A DNA stretch of 34,332 nt from Provencibacterium sp. (GTDB taxonomy: Bacteria > Bacillota > Clostridia > Oscillospirales > Ruminococcaceae). Of this stretch, positions 16,228-24,072 are shown in pieces; position 1 is the first letter of the stretch, and each line of letters begins with the position of its first letter. Location of the stretch: positions 1-34,332 of the forward strand of contig JAAWAN010000004.1 of assembly GCA_022792175.1 (NCBI GenBank), in the 5' to 3' direction. The notes under the pieces are model-generated. The model ran no database searches, was not told where the DNA came from, and worked only from the letters and a program-made list of their open reading frames with translations. Both the position numbers and the translations under genes were made by a program.

Positions 16228-17679
16228 TCAGATGCTGTCCCCCTGGTTCATTTTTTCCACCAGCTCCCGAACAATAAAGCGCTCATCAAAAAAGATGGTG
16301 CCATATTCCAGCACCTGATAATCCTCGTGCCCCTTGCCCAGCAGCATGAGAATATCCCGCTCCCTCCCGTTTTCAAGCGCCCAACGGATGGCATCATACC
16401 GGTCGGCAAACACCTTGACCGGCATTTTGGCGCCCTGAAAACCGGCGAGCGCATCTTCAATAATCTGCATGGGGTCCTCCCCCCGCGGATTGTCGGAGGT
16501 TAAAATGGCGGCATCCGAGTAGCGGGCAACCGCCCTGGCCATCTCGGGACGTTTGGTGCGATCCCGCTCTCCCGGGCAGCCGAACAGGGTCACCACCCTT
16601 GCGGGCGCAAATGAACGGACTGCCGAAAGCACGCTGCGTATCTCCTCCGGCGTATGGGCATAGTCGCGGATAACGGTGAAGGGAAGCGGCACCGCAATCA
16701 CCTCCATGCGCCCCGGTACGCCGGCGCTTTTAGAAAGCGCGGCAAAGGCCTCCTCCGGCTCTACGCCGAGCTGCGCCGCGCAGGCGGCGGCACACAGCGC
16801 ATTGGAGACCGAGTAGCTGCCCGGCATGGAAAGTTGGGCGCGCATCAGACGGGAACCGGCCATCACCATAAACCGGCTGCCGGCCGCGCCGCTCTCAATC
16901 GAGTGGGCAGTATAATCCGCAGCGGGGTCCTTCAGCGCATAGCGGGTAAGCGGTATCGTCAGCTCCTCTATCAGCCGGCGGCCATAGGGGTCATCGCTGT
17001 TGATAACGGCCGCATCCGCCTGCGAAAACAGCCGCCTCTTCGCCTGATAGTAGTTCTCCATCGTTTGATGGTAGTCAAGGTGTTCATGGGAAAGCCCGGT
17101 GAAAGCGGCGCAGCGAAAGCGAAGTCCCGCAAGCCGCTGCTGGTCAAGCGCATGGGAGGAGGCCTCCATCACCACCGTTTTTACCCCGGCCGCGCGCATC
17201 CGGCTGAGCATCGAATACAGCTGCAGCGGGTCAGGTGTCGTATGGCGGGCGGGGATAATCATATCGCCAATCTCCCCCTGTATCGTGCCGATAAGGCCCA
17301 CCTTTTTCCCCGCCGCACGCAGAATATCACGGATAAGGCAGGTGATGGTGGTCTTGCCACTCGTTCCGGTCACCGCGGCCAGCGTCAGCTCCCGCTGGGG
17401 ATTCCCATAGAAATTGGCGCAGATTTTCGCATAGGCCTCGCGGCTGTCCGGCACGCGGATAACCCCCGGCAGGGGGAGCGGCTGCTCGGCAACAATGGCC
17501 GCCGCCCCCCTCTCCAGGACCTCGGCGGCATGCGCATGCCCATCAAAGCGCTGGCCGCGGATGCAGATGAAGAGGTCCCCCTTTTTCAGCTGCCTGCTGT
17601 CGCAGGTAACCTTTGTAATTTCCGTATCCGGGCAAAAGCCCGCTGTCTCTATTCCCTGCAGCAAGGTGGAAAGCTTCAA
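16228..17679 (-). CDS. murE: UDP-MurNAc-dipeptide:meso-diaminopimelate ligase (MurE)
   Basis: A 483-residue Mur ligase that adds the third amino acid of the stem peptide. The P-loop is TGTSGKTT (104-111, with Ser where Asn is usual). MEASSHAL (171-178), the carbamylated-Lys region YYQAKRRLF (Lys214), DYAHTP (339-344) and GKGHEDYQ are all present. DNPR at 396-399 is the motif that selects meso-diaminopimelate, so the cell wall should be of the DAP type. The start is TTG at 17679, judged by alignment of the N terminus (MKLSTLL) with family members and a nearby AGG-rich site. It lies 40 bases after the PBP gene and is followed by a 232-base gap before murF. Confidence 0.97.
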   Translation of the reverse strand: MKLSTLLQGIETAGFCPDTEITKVTCDSRQLKKGDLFICIRGQRFDGHAHAAEVLERGAAAIVAEQPLPLPGVIRVPDSREAYAKICANFYGNPQRELTLAAVTGTSGKTTITCLIRDILRAAGKKVGLIGTIQGEIGDMIIPARHTTPDPLQLYSMLSRMRAAGVKTVVMEASSHALDQQRLAGLRFRCAAFTGLSHEHLDYHQTMENYYQAKRRLFSQADAAVINSDDPYGRRLIEELTIPLTRYALKDPAADYTAHSIESGAAGSRFMVMAGSRLMRAQLSMPGSYSVSNALCAAACAAQLGVEPEEAFAALSKSAGVPGRMEVIAVPLPFTVIRDYAHTPEEIRSVLSAVRSFAPARVVTLFGCPGERDRTKRPEMARAVARYSDAAILTSDNPRGEDPMQIIEDALAGFQGAKMPVKVFADRYDAIRWALENGRERDILMLLGKGHEDYQVLEYGTIFFDERFIVRELVEKMNQGDSI

Positions 17680-17719
17680 AACCTACCGTCCCTTTCGCTT
17701 TTTCTTTATAGGGGCGTCC

Positions 17720-19993
17720 TTAATAAACGCCCGCCGTATCGAGCGCCGTCAGTTCAACGGTGACTACCGTGCCCGCCTCGACCATTGTCCCGGCCTCCGG
17801 AGTCTGGCGGGAGGCAACACTGTTTTCCCGCCCTAGGCCGCCGGTAAAGCTTAGATTGAGCCCGGCGTTGGTAATCATCTGATTAACAACCGATGTGCCC
17901 AGCCCAAAGACATTGGGGACCTCCACCAGGTTCGGCGCAATATCCTCATCCGTATAGAGCAGGATGGTTGCATCCCGCGGAATCTGGGTGGAGGGGGTGG
18001 GGACCTGCTTTAACACCGTTTCGCCCTGGCCGATGACCTTAACGCCAAGGTTCATCTCCGCCAGCGTATCCTTCGCCTTCTGCAGGTCGAGGCCGATGGT
18101 ATTCGGCGTTGTCAAATCCAGGTTTTTCATCTCCTCGGCGGTATACTTCGGCTCAACGCCGATATACGAGAGGATATCCTCCAGTATGTATTTTCCTACC
18201 GGAACGGCGATGGTCGAGGAGAGAACATCATCCAGCTCGGGGGAGTCGAGCACCACCAGCACTGCTATCTGCGGGTCATCCATCGGCGCCACGCCGACAA
18301 AGGAGAGAACATGCTCCTCCCGCCCATCCTCCGAGAGCACCTGGTCGAGCTTCTGGGAGGTGCCGGTCTTGCCGCCGACGCGGTAACCGGCCAGATAGGC
18401 GTTTCGCCCGGAACCATCCGGAGCGGAAACGACCGTTTCCATCAATTCGGCAATCGTCTTACTGGTCTGCTCGCTAATGACCTGCCGGCGGATAACCGGC
18501 TCATGCGCCTCGACCACGCTGCCGTTTTCATCCACAACCTGCCGCACCAGATAAGGGGTGACCAGGTTGCCGCCGTTGACTGCCGTGCTGATGCCGGTAA
18601 TCATCTGAATAGGAGTCACTTTGAAAGTCTGCCCGAACGAGCAGCTGGCCAGCGTTACCAGATTGGTGGAAAGCCGCTCGCGGGGATGGTAGATGCTCCC
18701 CGCCTCGCCAGGCAGGTCAATGCCGGTGCCCTGGGTAAAGCCGAAGGTATCAAAATAATCATAAAAGGTGGCTCCGCCAATGCTGAAGCCGATCTGAACG
18801 AAGGCAGGGTTACAGGAATGCTGCAGCGTCTGCGCGAAGGACTGGTTGCCATGCCCATAGAGCTTCCAGCAGCCGATTTCGCGATCTTTTACGGTGATGG
18901 AACCGAAGCAGTCATAATAATTGTTGAGCGAGGCGGAGCCGGTGTCCAGCGCGGTGGCGGCGGTAATAACCTTAAAGACCGAGCCCGGCTCATAGGGGTC
19001 GGAAACGGCCTTATTTCGCCACTGAAGGTTCTGCTCGTTGCTCAGCGCCTCGCGATAGGCATCGGTATTGGTGCCGCCGCTGGCGACGGCGGCCAGCACC
19101 AGGCGCTCCTTGGCGGCCGGGTCGCTGATCTCCTTAAAATTATTGGGGTCAAAATCCGGTTTGGTGGTCATCCCCAAAATGGCGCCGGTGTTGACATCCA
19201 TCACAATGCCGACTGCCCGGTTTTTAATGTTATGCTCGTTAACGGCGTTTTCGATATGCTTTTCCAGAAAATGCTGGATCGTTTCATCGAGCGTTAAAAC
19301 AAGCGAATGGCCGTTTTCCGGCTCATAGCGCTGCTGATAGCGGGTATCCATATCGTTTTCCCGGGCGGTTTTGGCGGTCACCACCATGCCCGGTGTTCCG
19401 GAGAGGACCTTGTTATACTGGCTCTCCAGCCCCGCGCCACCGACGTTTTCATCGTTTACAAACCCGATAACGGTGGAGGCCAGGCTCCCATAGGGATAAT
19501 AGCGCTTGGTATCCTCCAGCATATAAACGCTGCGGATAGAGGGATGATCGGTCAAAAACTGGTTGATGGCCTCCTGCTGGGGCTTTTCAATGCGCTTTTT
19601 CAGAAAAACCGAGCGGGTGTTGGGCGTCAGGCATTTTTCCTTGATAACGGCCGCATCCATCTCCAGAATAGGGGCGAGGTTCTCCGCGATGATATCCGCC
19701 TCCGTCTGCCCGTTTTTTACCTCCTTGTCCACAACCACGGGGTCCACAATCACATTCCAGACGGTGGCCGAAACGGCGAGGATTTTTCCGTTCGTATCCT
19801 GAATCTCGCCGCGCGCGGGAGCGATTTTCAGTGAGCGCATCTGCTGCTCGACGGCGCTGCGCTGATACTCCTCCCCCTTGACAAACTGAATATTGAACAG
19901 CTGATAAACCAGTACGCTGCCAATCCCGATGGTAATGGCCAGCATTACTGCAAACATGCGAAAACGCATTTTGTTGCTCGGGGCCTGTGTCAA
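17720..19993 (-). CDS. Class B penicillin-binding protein with two PASTA domains (SpoVD/FtsI type)
   Basis: A 757-residue transpeptidase that crosslinks peptidoglycan outside the membrane. It has a short cytoplasmic N terminus, one membrane segment (about 12-34), a PBP dimerisation domain (about 55-210) and a transpeptidase domain with SVFK (active Ser338), SCN (393-395) and KTG (542-544). The C terminus holds two PASTA repeats (about 630-695 and 697-757), as in B. subtilis SpoVD and PBP2B. The start is TTG at 19993 with AGGAGG 7 bases upstream. It follows ftsL after nearly 300 bases. It could be the vegetative FtsI, the sporulation SpoVD or serve both; only one such gene is in this cluster, so I leave the symbol blank. 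FtsW at 12323 is its likely SEDS partner. Confidence 0.95.
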   Translation of the reverse strand: MTQAPSNKMRFRMFAVMLAITIGIGSVLVYQLFNIQFVKGEEYQRSAVEQQMRSLKIAPARGEIQDTNGKILAVSATVWNVIVDPVVVDKEVKNGQTEADIIAENLAPILEMDAAVIKEKCLTPNTRSVFLKKRIEKPQQEAINQFLTDHPSIRSVYMLEDTKRYYPYGSLASTVIGFVNDENVGGAGLESQYNKVLSGTPGMVVTAKTARENDMDTRYQQRYEPENGHSLVLTLDETIQHFLEKHIENAVNEHNIKNRAVGIVMDVNTGAILGMTTKPDFDPNNFKEISDPAAKERLVLAAVASGGTNTDAYREALSNEQNLQWRNKAVSDPYEPGSVFKVITAATALDTGSASLNNYYDCFGSITVKDREIGCWKLYGHGNQSFAQTLQHSCNPAFVQIGFSIGGATFYDYFDTFGFTQGTGIDLPGEAGSIYHPRERLSTNLVTLASCSFGQTFKVTPIQMITGISTAVNGGNLVTPYLVRQVVDENGSVVEAHEPVIRRQVISEQTSKTIAELMETVVSAPDGSGRNAYLAGYRVGGKTGTSQKLDQVLSEDGREEHVLSFVGVAPMDDPQIAVLVVLDSPELDDVLSSTIAVPVGKYILEDILSYIGVEPKYTAEEMKNLDLTTPNTIGLDLQKAKDTLAEMNLGVKVIGQGETVLKQVPTPSTQIPRDATILLYTDEDIAPNLVEVPNVFGLGTSVVNQMITNAGLNLSFTGGLGRENSVASRQTPEAGTMVEAGTVVTVELTALDTAGVY

Positions 19994-20288
19994 CCTGATT
20001 CCTCCTGCCTAAAGCAAAATCATTTCCTCTATAGTCAGCGCATCTTAGAAGAAAACCGCGCCTTTTCATTCTGCGGGCTATTGCCCCGCCGGATGAAAAA
20101 AGCAGGCCGCGCGCTGCCTATAAATTCCAAAACAAGGCCGCATATCGTGTGTTCAATCCCCAAAACACGCCATTTTAAAAAACTTTTCCCCCGCTCTTTG
20201 TGAGAACCGGCGGATCTGACCGCCATAACGAACGAAAGAGCCAGAACAGCGCACTGCTTAGCCCTTTCCCGCCTGATACCAGTTTATT

Positions 20289-20774
20289 TTACCGCAGATG
20301 GATGTATTCCAAAAAGGACTGGATATAAAGCCCCAGCTTCTGAGCAAAGGAGGGCTGCTGTTCGCCGGCAGCCGGGACAACCCCTTCCTCATCCTCATCC
20401 ACCACCACATATTCCACCTGATAAGCCTGCATCTTATCGAGCCCCATCGATTTGGCGCTCTCTTCCACGCTGCGCAGCGAAACCTTCCCCTCAATCTCCG
20501 CATTCAGGCGGGTGCGCTCGCTGACCAGGTTCTGATATTCGGTATTGTAGGTCCCAATCCGGTCGGTCAGCTCGGTCAGCTGCGCACGGCTGTAAAGCAT
20601 GACACAGATGATGGAGACAACCACTGCCACCGTGCTGACGGCACGAATGGCAAGCATACGGTCTCGCCGCTGATATTTGGGTGTTTTGACCACATTTAAC
20701 AGCGGCTGCGCCTTTTTCGGCTTGGTTTCAAACAGGGAAAGGTCATAGGCCAAATTTGACTGACGGGATGCCAC
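20289..20774 (-). CDS. ftsL: FtsL-like division protein
   Basis: About 161 residues from GTG 20774, chosen because AGGAG lies 11 bases upstream; the ATG at 20807 has no ribosome-binding site. A basic cytoplasmic segment (KTPKYQRRDRM) precedes one membrane helix (about residues 42-61), followed by a coiled-coil stretch (LTELTDRIGTYNTEYQNLVSE onward) typical of FtsL/DivIC. An acidic region (VVVDEDEEG) and an amphipathic C-terminal helix follow. FtsL joins DivIB and DivIC outside the membrane to activate the septal synthase. Sequence identity in this family is low; the call rests on topology and on its place between rsmH and the PBP gene. Confidence 0.85.
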   Translation of the reverse strand: MASRQSNLAYDLSLFETKPKKAQPLLNVVKTPKYQRRDRMLAIRAVSTVAVVVSIICVMLYSRAQLTELTDRIGTYNTEYQNLVSERTRLNAEIEGKVSLRSVEESAKSMGLDKMQAYQVEYVVVDEDEEGVVPAAGEQQPSFAQKLGLYIQSFLEYIHLR

Positions 20775-20816
20775 TGCTTTCTTCACTCCTAAATGGTTAT
20801 GCTGCATCTGCTGCAG

Positions 20817-21740
20817 CTATATTTTTTCGATAATGCGCAGCTTCGCGCTATGGCAGCGGGGGTTTTGCGCCTGCTCCTTCTCCCCCGGAAGCACCGGATG
20901 ACGGGTGACGAGCCTCGCCCGCGGCGTTCGCCCGCAAATGCAGACCGGGCAGTCCGGCGGACAGATACAGCCTTTGCAGAGAGCGGCAAAATGCTGCTTG
21001 CAGATGCGGTCCTCCAGCGAATGAAAGGTAATCACCGCAAAGCGTCCTCCGGGGTTTAAGCACCGGAAAGCCCCGTCAATCGCCTCTGCCAGCGCATCCA
21101 GCTCGCTGTTTACGGCAATGCGCAGCGCCTGAAAGGTGCGCTTGCAGGGATTACCGCCCGTGCGCCGCGCCGCCGCCGGAATGGAGAGCTTCACCAGCTC
21201 CGCCAGCTGCCCGGTGGACTCTATCGGGCTCTTTTCGCGGGCACGCACAATATTCTGTGCAATGCGCCGGGCGAAGCGCTCCTCGCCATATTCCCGCAAA
21301 ATGCGCTCCAGCTCCTCCTCATTGGCCTCGCTGCACAGGTCGCGCGCGCTCATCCCCTCCCCGCTCATGCGCATATCCAGCGGGGCATCGGCATGGTAGG
21401 AAAAGCCGCGTCCGGCATTATCCAGCTGGTAGGAGGAGACGCCGAGATCCAACAAAATGCCATCCACCCCCGGGATTCCCAACTCCCCCAGCACAGCGGG
21501 GATGTTCCGGAAATCCGCCTGGATTACCTCTGCAGGAAGGCCCTTCAGCCGCTCGCGGGCCACCTGCACGGCCGCCGGGTCCTTATCCAGCGCAATCAGC
21601 CTGCCTCTCGTCAGCCGGGAGGCAATCTCCCGCGCATGCCCGGCTCCGCCGGCCGTTCCATCGAGATAGATGCCATCTTCCCGGACGGCCAGACCCTCTA
21701 CCGCCTCTAAAAGCAGCACGCTCACATGCTTAAATTCCAT
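20817..21740 (-). CDS. rsmH: 16S rRNA m4C1402 methyltransferase (RsmH, formerly MraW)
   Basis: A 307-residue SAM-dependent methyltransferase that N4-methylates C1402 of 16S rRNA. The N terminus HVSVLLLEAVEGL and SAM motif DGTAGGAGH (27-35) are diagnostic, as are GILLDLGVSSYQLD, GFSYHADAPLDMRM and VITFHSLEDRI. A cysteine-rich stretch near the C terminus (CKGCICPPDCPVCICG) resembles one seen in many clostridial RsmH proteins. The ATG at 21740 has GGGAG about 9 bases upstream. It is the second gene of the cluster, 78 bases after mraZ. Confidence 0.97.
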   Translation of the reverse strand: MEFKHVSVLLLEAVEGLAVREDGIYLDGTAGGAGHAREIASRLTRGRLIALDKDPAAVQVARERLKGLPAEVIQADFRNIPAVLGELGIPGVDGILLDLGVSSYQLDNAGRGFSYHADAPLDMRMSGEGMSARDLCSEANEEELERILREYGEERFARRIAQNIVRAREKSPIESTGQLAELVKLSIPAAARRTGGNPCKRTFQALRIAVNSELDALAEAIDGAFRCLNPGGRFAVITFHSLEDRICKQHFAALCKGCICPPDCPVCICGRTPRARLVTRHPVLPGEKEQAQNPRCHSAKLRIIEKI

Positions 21741-21818
21741 CTGTTTTCTCTCCCTTTCCCCGGAGGCCTGTCCCCCCGGCAGGGGCGGGCGCCTGCTGCC
21801 GGCCGGTCTTTTCGGCGG

Positions 21819-22238
21819 CTAGAAGCCCAGCTCATCCATCGCTTCTGCCACCATATCGGAGGTAAGGGCCGAGCAGCTGCTTTCATAGGTCTGCCTGTCC
21901 CAGATTTCTGCCCGGTTGGAAGCGCCTATAATCATGATATCCTTCTGCAGGCCTGCATATTCGCGCAGGTTCTGCGGGATCAGGATACGGCCCTGCTTAT
22001 CCGGCTCCACCTCGATAGCCCCTGCAAAAAAGAAGCGCTGCAGCGAGCGGGTTTTGGACATGGGCAGCGCGTTAATCTTCTGCTCCAGCTTTCCCCACTC
22101 CTCTAGCGAGTAGGCAAAAAGGCATCCATCCATTCCTTTAGTCACAATAAAGCTCTCTCCAAAATGGCGCAGCAGCTTTACCGGGAAGTTCACGCGGCCC
22201 TTGGCATCCATCGAATGCAGATATTCGCCGATCAGCAC
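21819..22238 (-). CDS. mraZ: Transcriptional regulator MraZ
   Basis: MraZ is a DNA-binding protein with two AbrB/SpoVT-like repeats that regulates its own cluster by binding short direct repeats at the promoter. LIGEYLHSMDAKGRVNFPVKL at the N terminus and AGAIEVEPDKQGRILIPQNLREYAGL in the middle carry the two signature DxKGR/DKQGR motifs. I place the start at GTG 22238 because AGGAAGG lies 8-9 bases upstream and the next residues match the usual MraZ start; the open frame runs to 22301 but through the operator repeats. This gives about 139 residues, normal. It is the first gene of the cluster, with promoter and candidate MraZ boxes directly upstream. Confidence 0.96.
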   Translation of the reverse strand: MLIGEYLHSMDAKGRVNFPVKLLRHFGESFIVTKGMDGCLFAYSLEEWGKLEQKINALPMSKTRSLQRFFFAGAIEVEPDKQGRILIPQNLREYAGLQKDIMIIGASNRAEIWDRQTYESSCSALTSDMVAEAMDELGF

Positions 22239-22277
22239 CGCGCGCACCGCCTTCCTGCCAAATCTGGGATTGATAAC

Positions 22278-22304
22278 CCACTTTACACCACTTTCCACCA
22301 CTAC
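22278..22304 (-). promoter_or_regulatory. Candidate MraZ boxes (three 10-bp-spaced repeats)
   Basis: Read on minus, GTAGTGG, AAAGTGG and AAAGTGG lie exactly 10 bp apart (plus CCACTAC at 22298, CCACTTT at 22288 and 22278). MraZ of other bacteria binds tandem G-rich repeats with one helical-turn spacing at the dcw promoter. These start at about the expected transcription start and extend into the leader. Site assignment is by analogy. Confidence 0.7.
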
Positions 22305-22310
22305 ATGTTG

Positions 22311-22339
22311 ATTATACAGGTATTCCCTTCAAAAAGCAA
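22311..22339 (-). promoter_or_regulatory. Main sigma-A promoter of the dcw cluster
   Basis: Read on minus: TTGCTT (22334-22339), 17-base spacer, perfect TATAAT (22311-22316). The start site would be near 22304, about 65 bases before the mraZ GTG. The rest of the 22239-22607 gap holds the MraZ boxes and the upstream terminator. Confidence 0.85.
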
Positions 22340-22413
22340 GCCATAAATAGCAATAGGTCAAAAATCTCTTCCCCCTTTTGCAGCAGGATTCTCTCTTTTT
22401 TCCAAAAATCAGA

Positions 22414-22479
22414 AAGAAGCTGCCACAGAGATACAAAAAAGGCCCTCGGGCTCTTTGGGTATCTCTGCGGCAGCTTCTT
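22414..22479. terminator. Long hairpin between comEA and the dcw promoter
   Basis: A 21-base arm at 22414-22434 pairs with 22459-22479 with a single mismatch, around a 24-base GC-rich loop. On minus it is followed by a T-rich stretch, so it should end the comEA transcript before the mraZ promoter. The unusual length leaves open a repeat element instead. Confidence 0.7.
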
Positions 22480-22607
22480 TACAGGCAGCGGCCGTCTTTT
22501 TCTTTTTTTAAAGGCACGGGCACGAGCGGTCCGCAGCCGGTGCCTTCCTGCAGGGGGAACCGAAGAAGGGGCGCCGCAGGGATCTCCTGCCGCCTTCCCC
22601 TCTCCCG

Positions 22608-23000
22608 CTATATCAGCAGATAATCCTTCAGCTTTTCATAGGTCTTTTCGCCGATTCCCCGCACCCGCATTAAATCCTTGCGGCTGCCAAAGCGTCCGTT
22701 CGCTTCCCGCTCTTCCACAATCGCCTTTGCCAGCTTCTCGCCAATGCCCGGCAGGCTCTGCAGTTCGGCTGCGGAGGCCGAATTGATGTTAATGCGCACC
22801 GGAGAAGCGGCCGAAAAGAAGGCGGTGTCGCAAAGACCATCCTCCTTTTCCAGCGGCTGCTCATAGGCCGGCAGCAGCGGACTGGGCGAGAGCAGCTCCG
22901 GAGCGCGCACCGCATTGAAGCCTACGGCAAAAAGCCCGGCCGCAAAGGCGGCCGCCAGAAGCCGGTGATAAAGGCGATCCCCCATTCTCTCCCGCTTCAT
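22608..23000 (-). CDS. comEA: ComEA-family helix-hairpin-helix DNA-binding protein
   Basis: A 130-residue protein with an N-terminal membrane segment (about 11-31), a Pro-rich linker, and a C-terminal double helix-hairpin-helix domain: VRININSASAAELQSLPGIGEKLAKAIVEER, then FGSRKDLMRVRGIGEKTYEKLKDYL. ComEA binds double-stranded DNA at the outer membrane face during uptake in transformation. Its ATG overlaps the stop of the upstream gene (ATGA), so the two are translationally coupled. No comEB or comEC is in the window, so competence cannot be inferred from this gene alone; small ComEA-like proteins also occur in non-competent Firmicutes. Confidence 0.88.
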   Translation of the reverse strand: MKRERMGDRLYHRLLAAAFAAGLFAVGFNAVRAPELLSPSPLLPAYEQPLEKEDGLCDTAFFSAASPVRININSASAAELQSLPGIGEKLAKAIVEEREANGRFGSRKDLMRVRGIGEKTYEKLKDYLLI

Positions 23001-23638
23001 TTAAAGGGAATCCGGTCAATCCTTGCGGAGGAAAAATCCAGAAAGCGCTGAAAGGCTGCGGCTCCCGCGCCGGCAAAACGCGCTTCCTCTTCTTTACCGC
23101 AAAGCTTGGCAAAGCCGCCGCCTACATCCTGGCAATCTGTCAGGCAAAGCCGGTAGATGGTATCGGCAACACTGTCGTTCACCGAGCGATAGATTTTTTC
23201 GTCGGTATTCTCTATCGTTTCCGAAAAGCTGTGCAGAACGGTATCCGCTAAAATGGTATTGGAAATCTTTTTTTCCACCATGCTACGCACCGCCAGCGCA
23301 TAGAGAAAAGATATCTGTCCGGGATATTCCTGCCAGAGCTCCCCGAGCATCTCCCCGTCTCCATGCAGCAGCGGCTTTGCAAGCTCCTCCCCCAGCCGAT
23401 TGGACATAAAAATATTGCCGTTTTCCTTCTGGCGGCGAAACTCCTCGGCCACCGATTCGCTGGCATCCGGGAAGGTGCGCAGGCTGGCGGAGGGCGAACC
23501 GGTCACAATCCGGATATCCTCATCCGGCGCGCACAGCGAGAGCCGCAGATATCCGGCCGCCTGCCGCATATGCCTCAGCCCCGCAGCCAGCAGCAAGCAA
23601 AGCGCCAGCATCATATAGATCCAGCAGCTGTCCATCAT
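22997..23638 (-). CDS. Membrane-anchored protein of unknown function, coupled to comEA
   Basis: A 213-residue protein whose first 22 residues form a hydrophobic signal-anchor (WIYMMLALCLLLAAG), followed by a soluble, mixed-charge domain probably outside the membrane. I recognise no domain. The region from about residue 85 to 175 is mainly helical by composition, and a cluster of Cys residues (about 164-180) could form disulfides or bind metal. It overlaps comEA by four bases (ATGA), so the two are made together and may act in one process. AAAAGGAG lies 12 bases before the ATG. No function is proposed. Confidence 0.75.
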   Translation of the reverse strand: MMDSCWIYMMLALCLLLAAGLRHMRQAAGYLRLSLCAPDEDIRIVTGSPSASLRTFPDASESVAEEFRRQKENGNIFMSNRLGEELAKPLLHGDGEMLGELWQEYPGQISFLYALAVRSMVEKKISNTILADTVLHSFSETIENTDEKIYRSVNDSVADTIYRLCLTDCQDVGGGFAKLCGKEEEARFAGAGAAAFQRFLDFSSARIDRIPFK

Positions 23639-23728
23639 TTTAACTGACCACTCCTTTTCTGCGGGAGAACTGCCAGCCCGGCAAAACGGATTTGGGGCAA
23701 ACGCCCGGTCCGGCGGGCAGCTTTCTCC

Positions 23729-23983
23729 CTATTTTTCCAGCGCCTCGCGCAGCGCCAGCGAAAGCTGGGCCGGGCAGGAGGTATCCTTGGCGCCGCAGCG
23801 GATGCCGCTAATCAGAGAAATCACTTCCTGCGCCTTGCGCCCCAGCGCGAGCTTGGCCACCCCCTGCGTATTGCCGGAGCAGCCTCCCAGAAATTCCACC
23901 CGGGTAATCACATCCTGATCATCGAGCTCAACCGTAATCTGGCGGGAGCAGACTCCCTTCGGCCGATAAACATAGCTTCTCAT
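23729..23983 (-). CDS. TSCPD domain-containing protein (TIGR03905 type)
   Basis: An 84-residue protein covering the whole TSCPD domain, with Cys12, Cys35, Cys63 and Cys70; the last is in DTSCPA (67-72), the motif that names the family. GGCSGNTQG at 33-41 is the other conserved block. The same cysteine-bearing domain occurs at the C terminus of some class II ribonucleotide reductases, where it binds metal, but stand-alone forms like this have no known role. Length is normal for the stand-alone family. It has an AAGG ribosome-binding site and lies 90 bases upstream of the unknown membrane-anchored gene on the same strand. Confidence 0.9.
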   Translation of the reverse strand: MRSYVYRPKGVCSRQITVELDDQDVITRVEFLGGCSGNTQGVAKLALGRKAQEVISLISGIRCGAKDTSCPAQLSLALREALEK

Positions 23984-24072
23984 TTAACCTTCCGTTCCTT
24001 TCTGCTGTCTGTTATATTCAGGCGGGGCTGCAGCGGCAGCCCGCAATCCCGTCTTCGTCTTATCCGCCCTTT

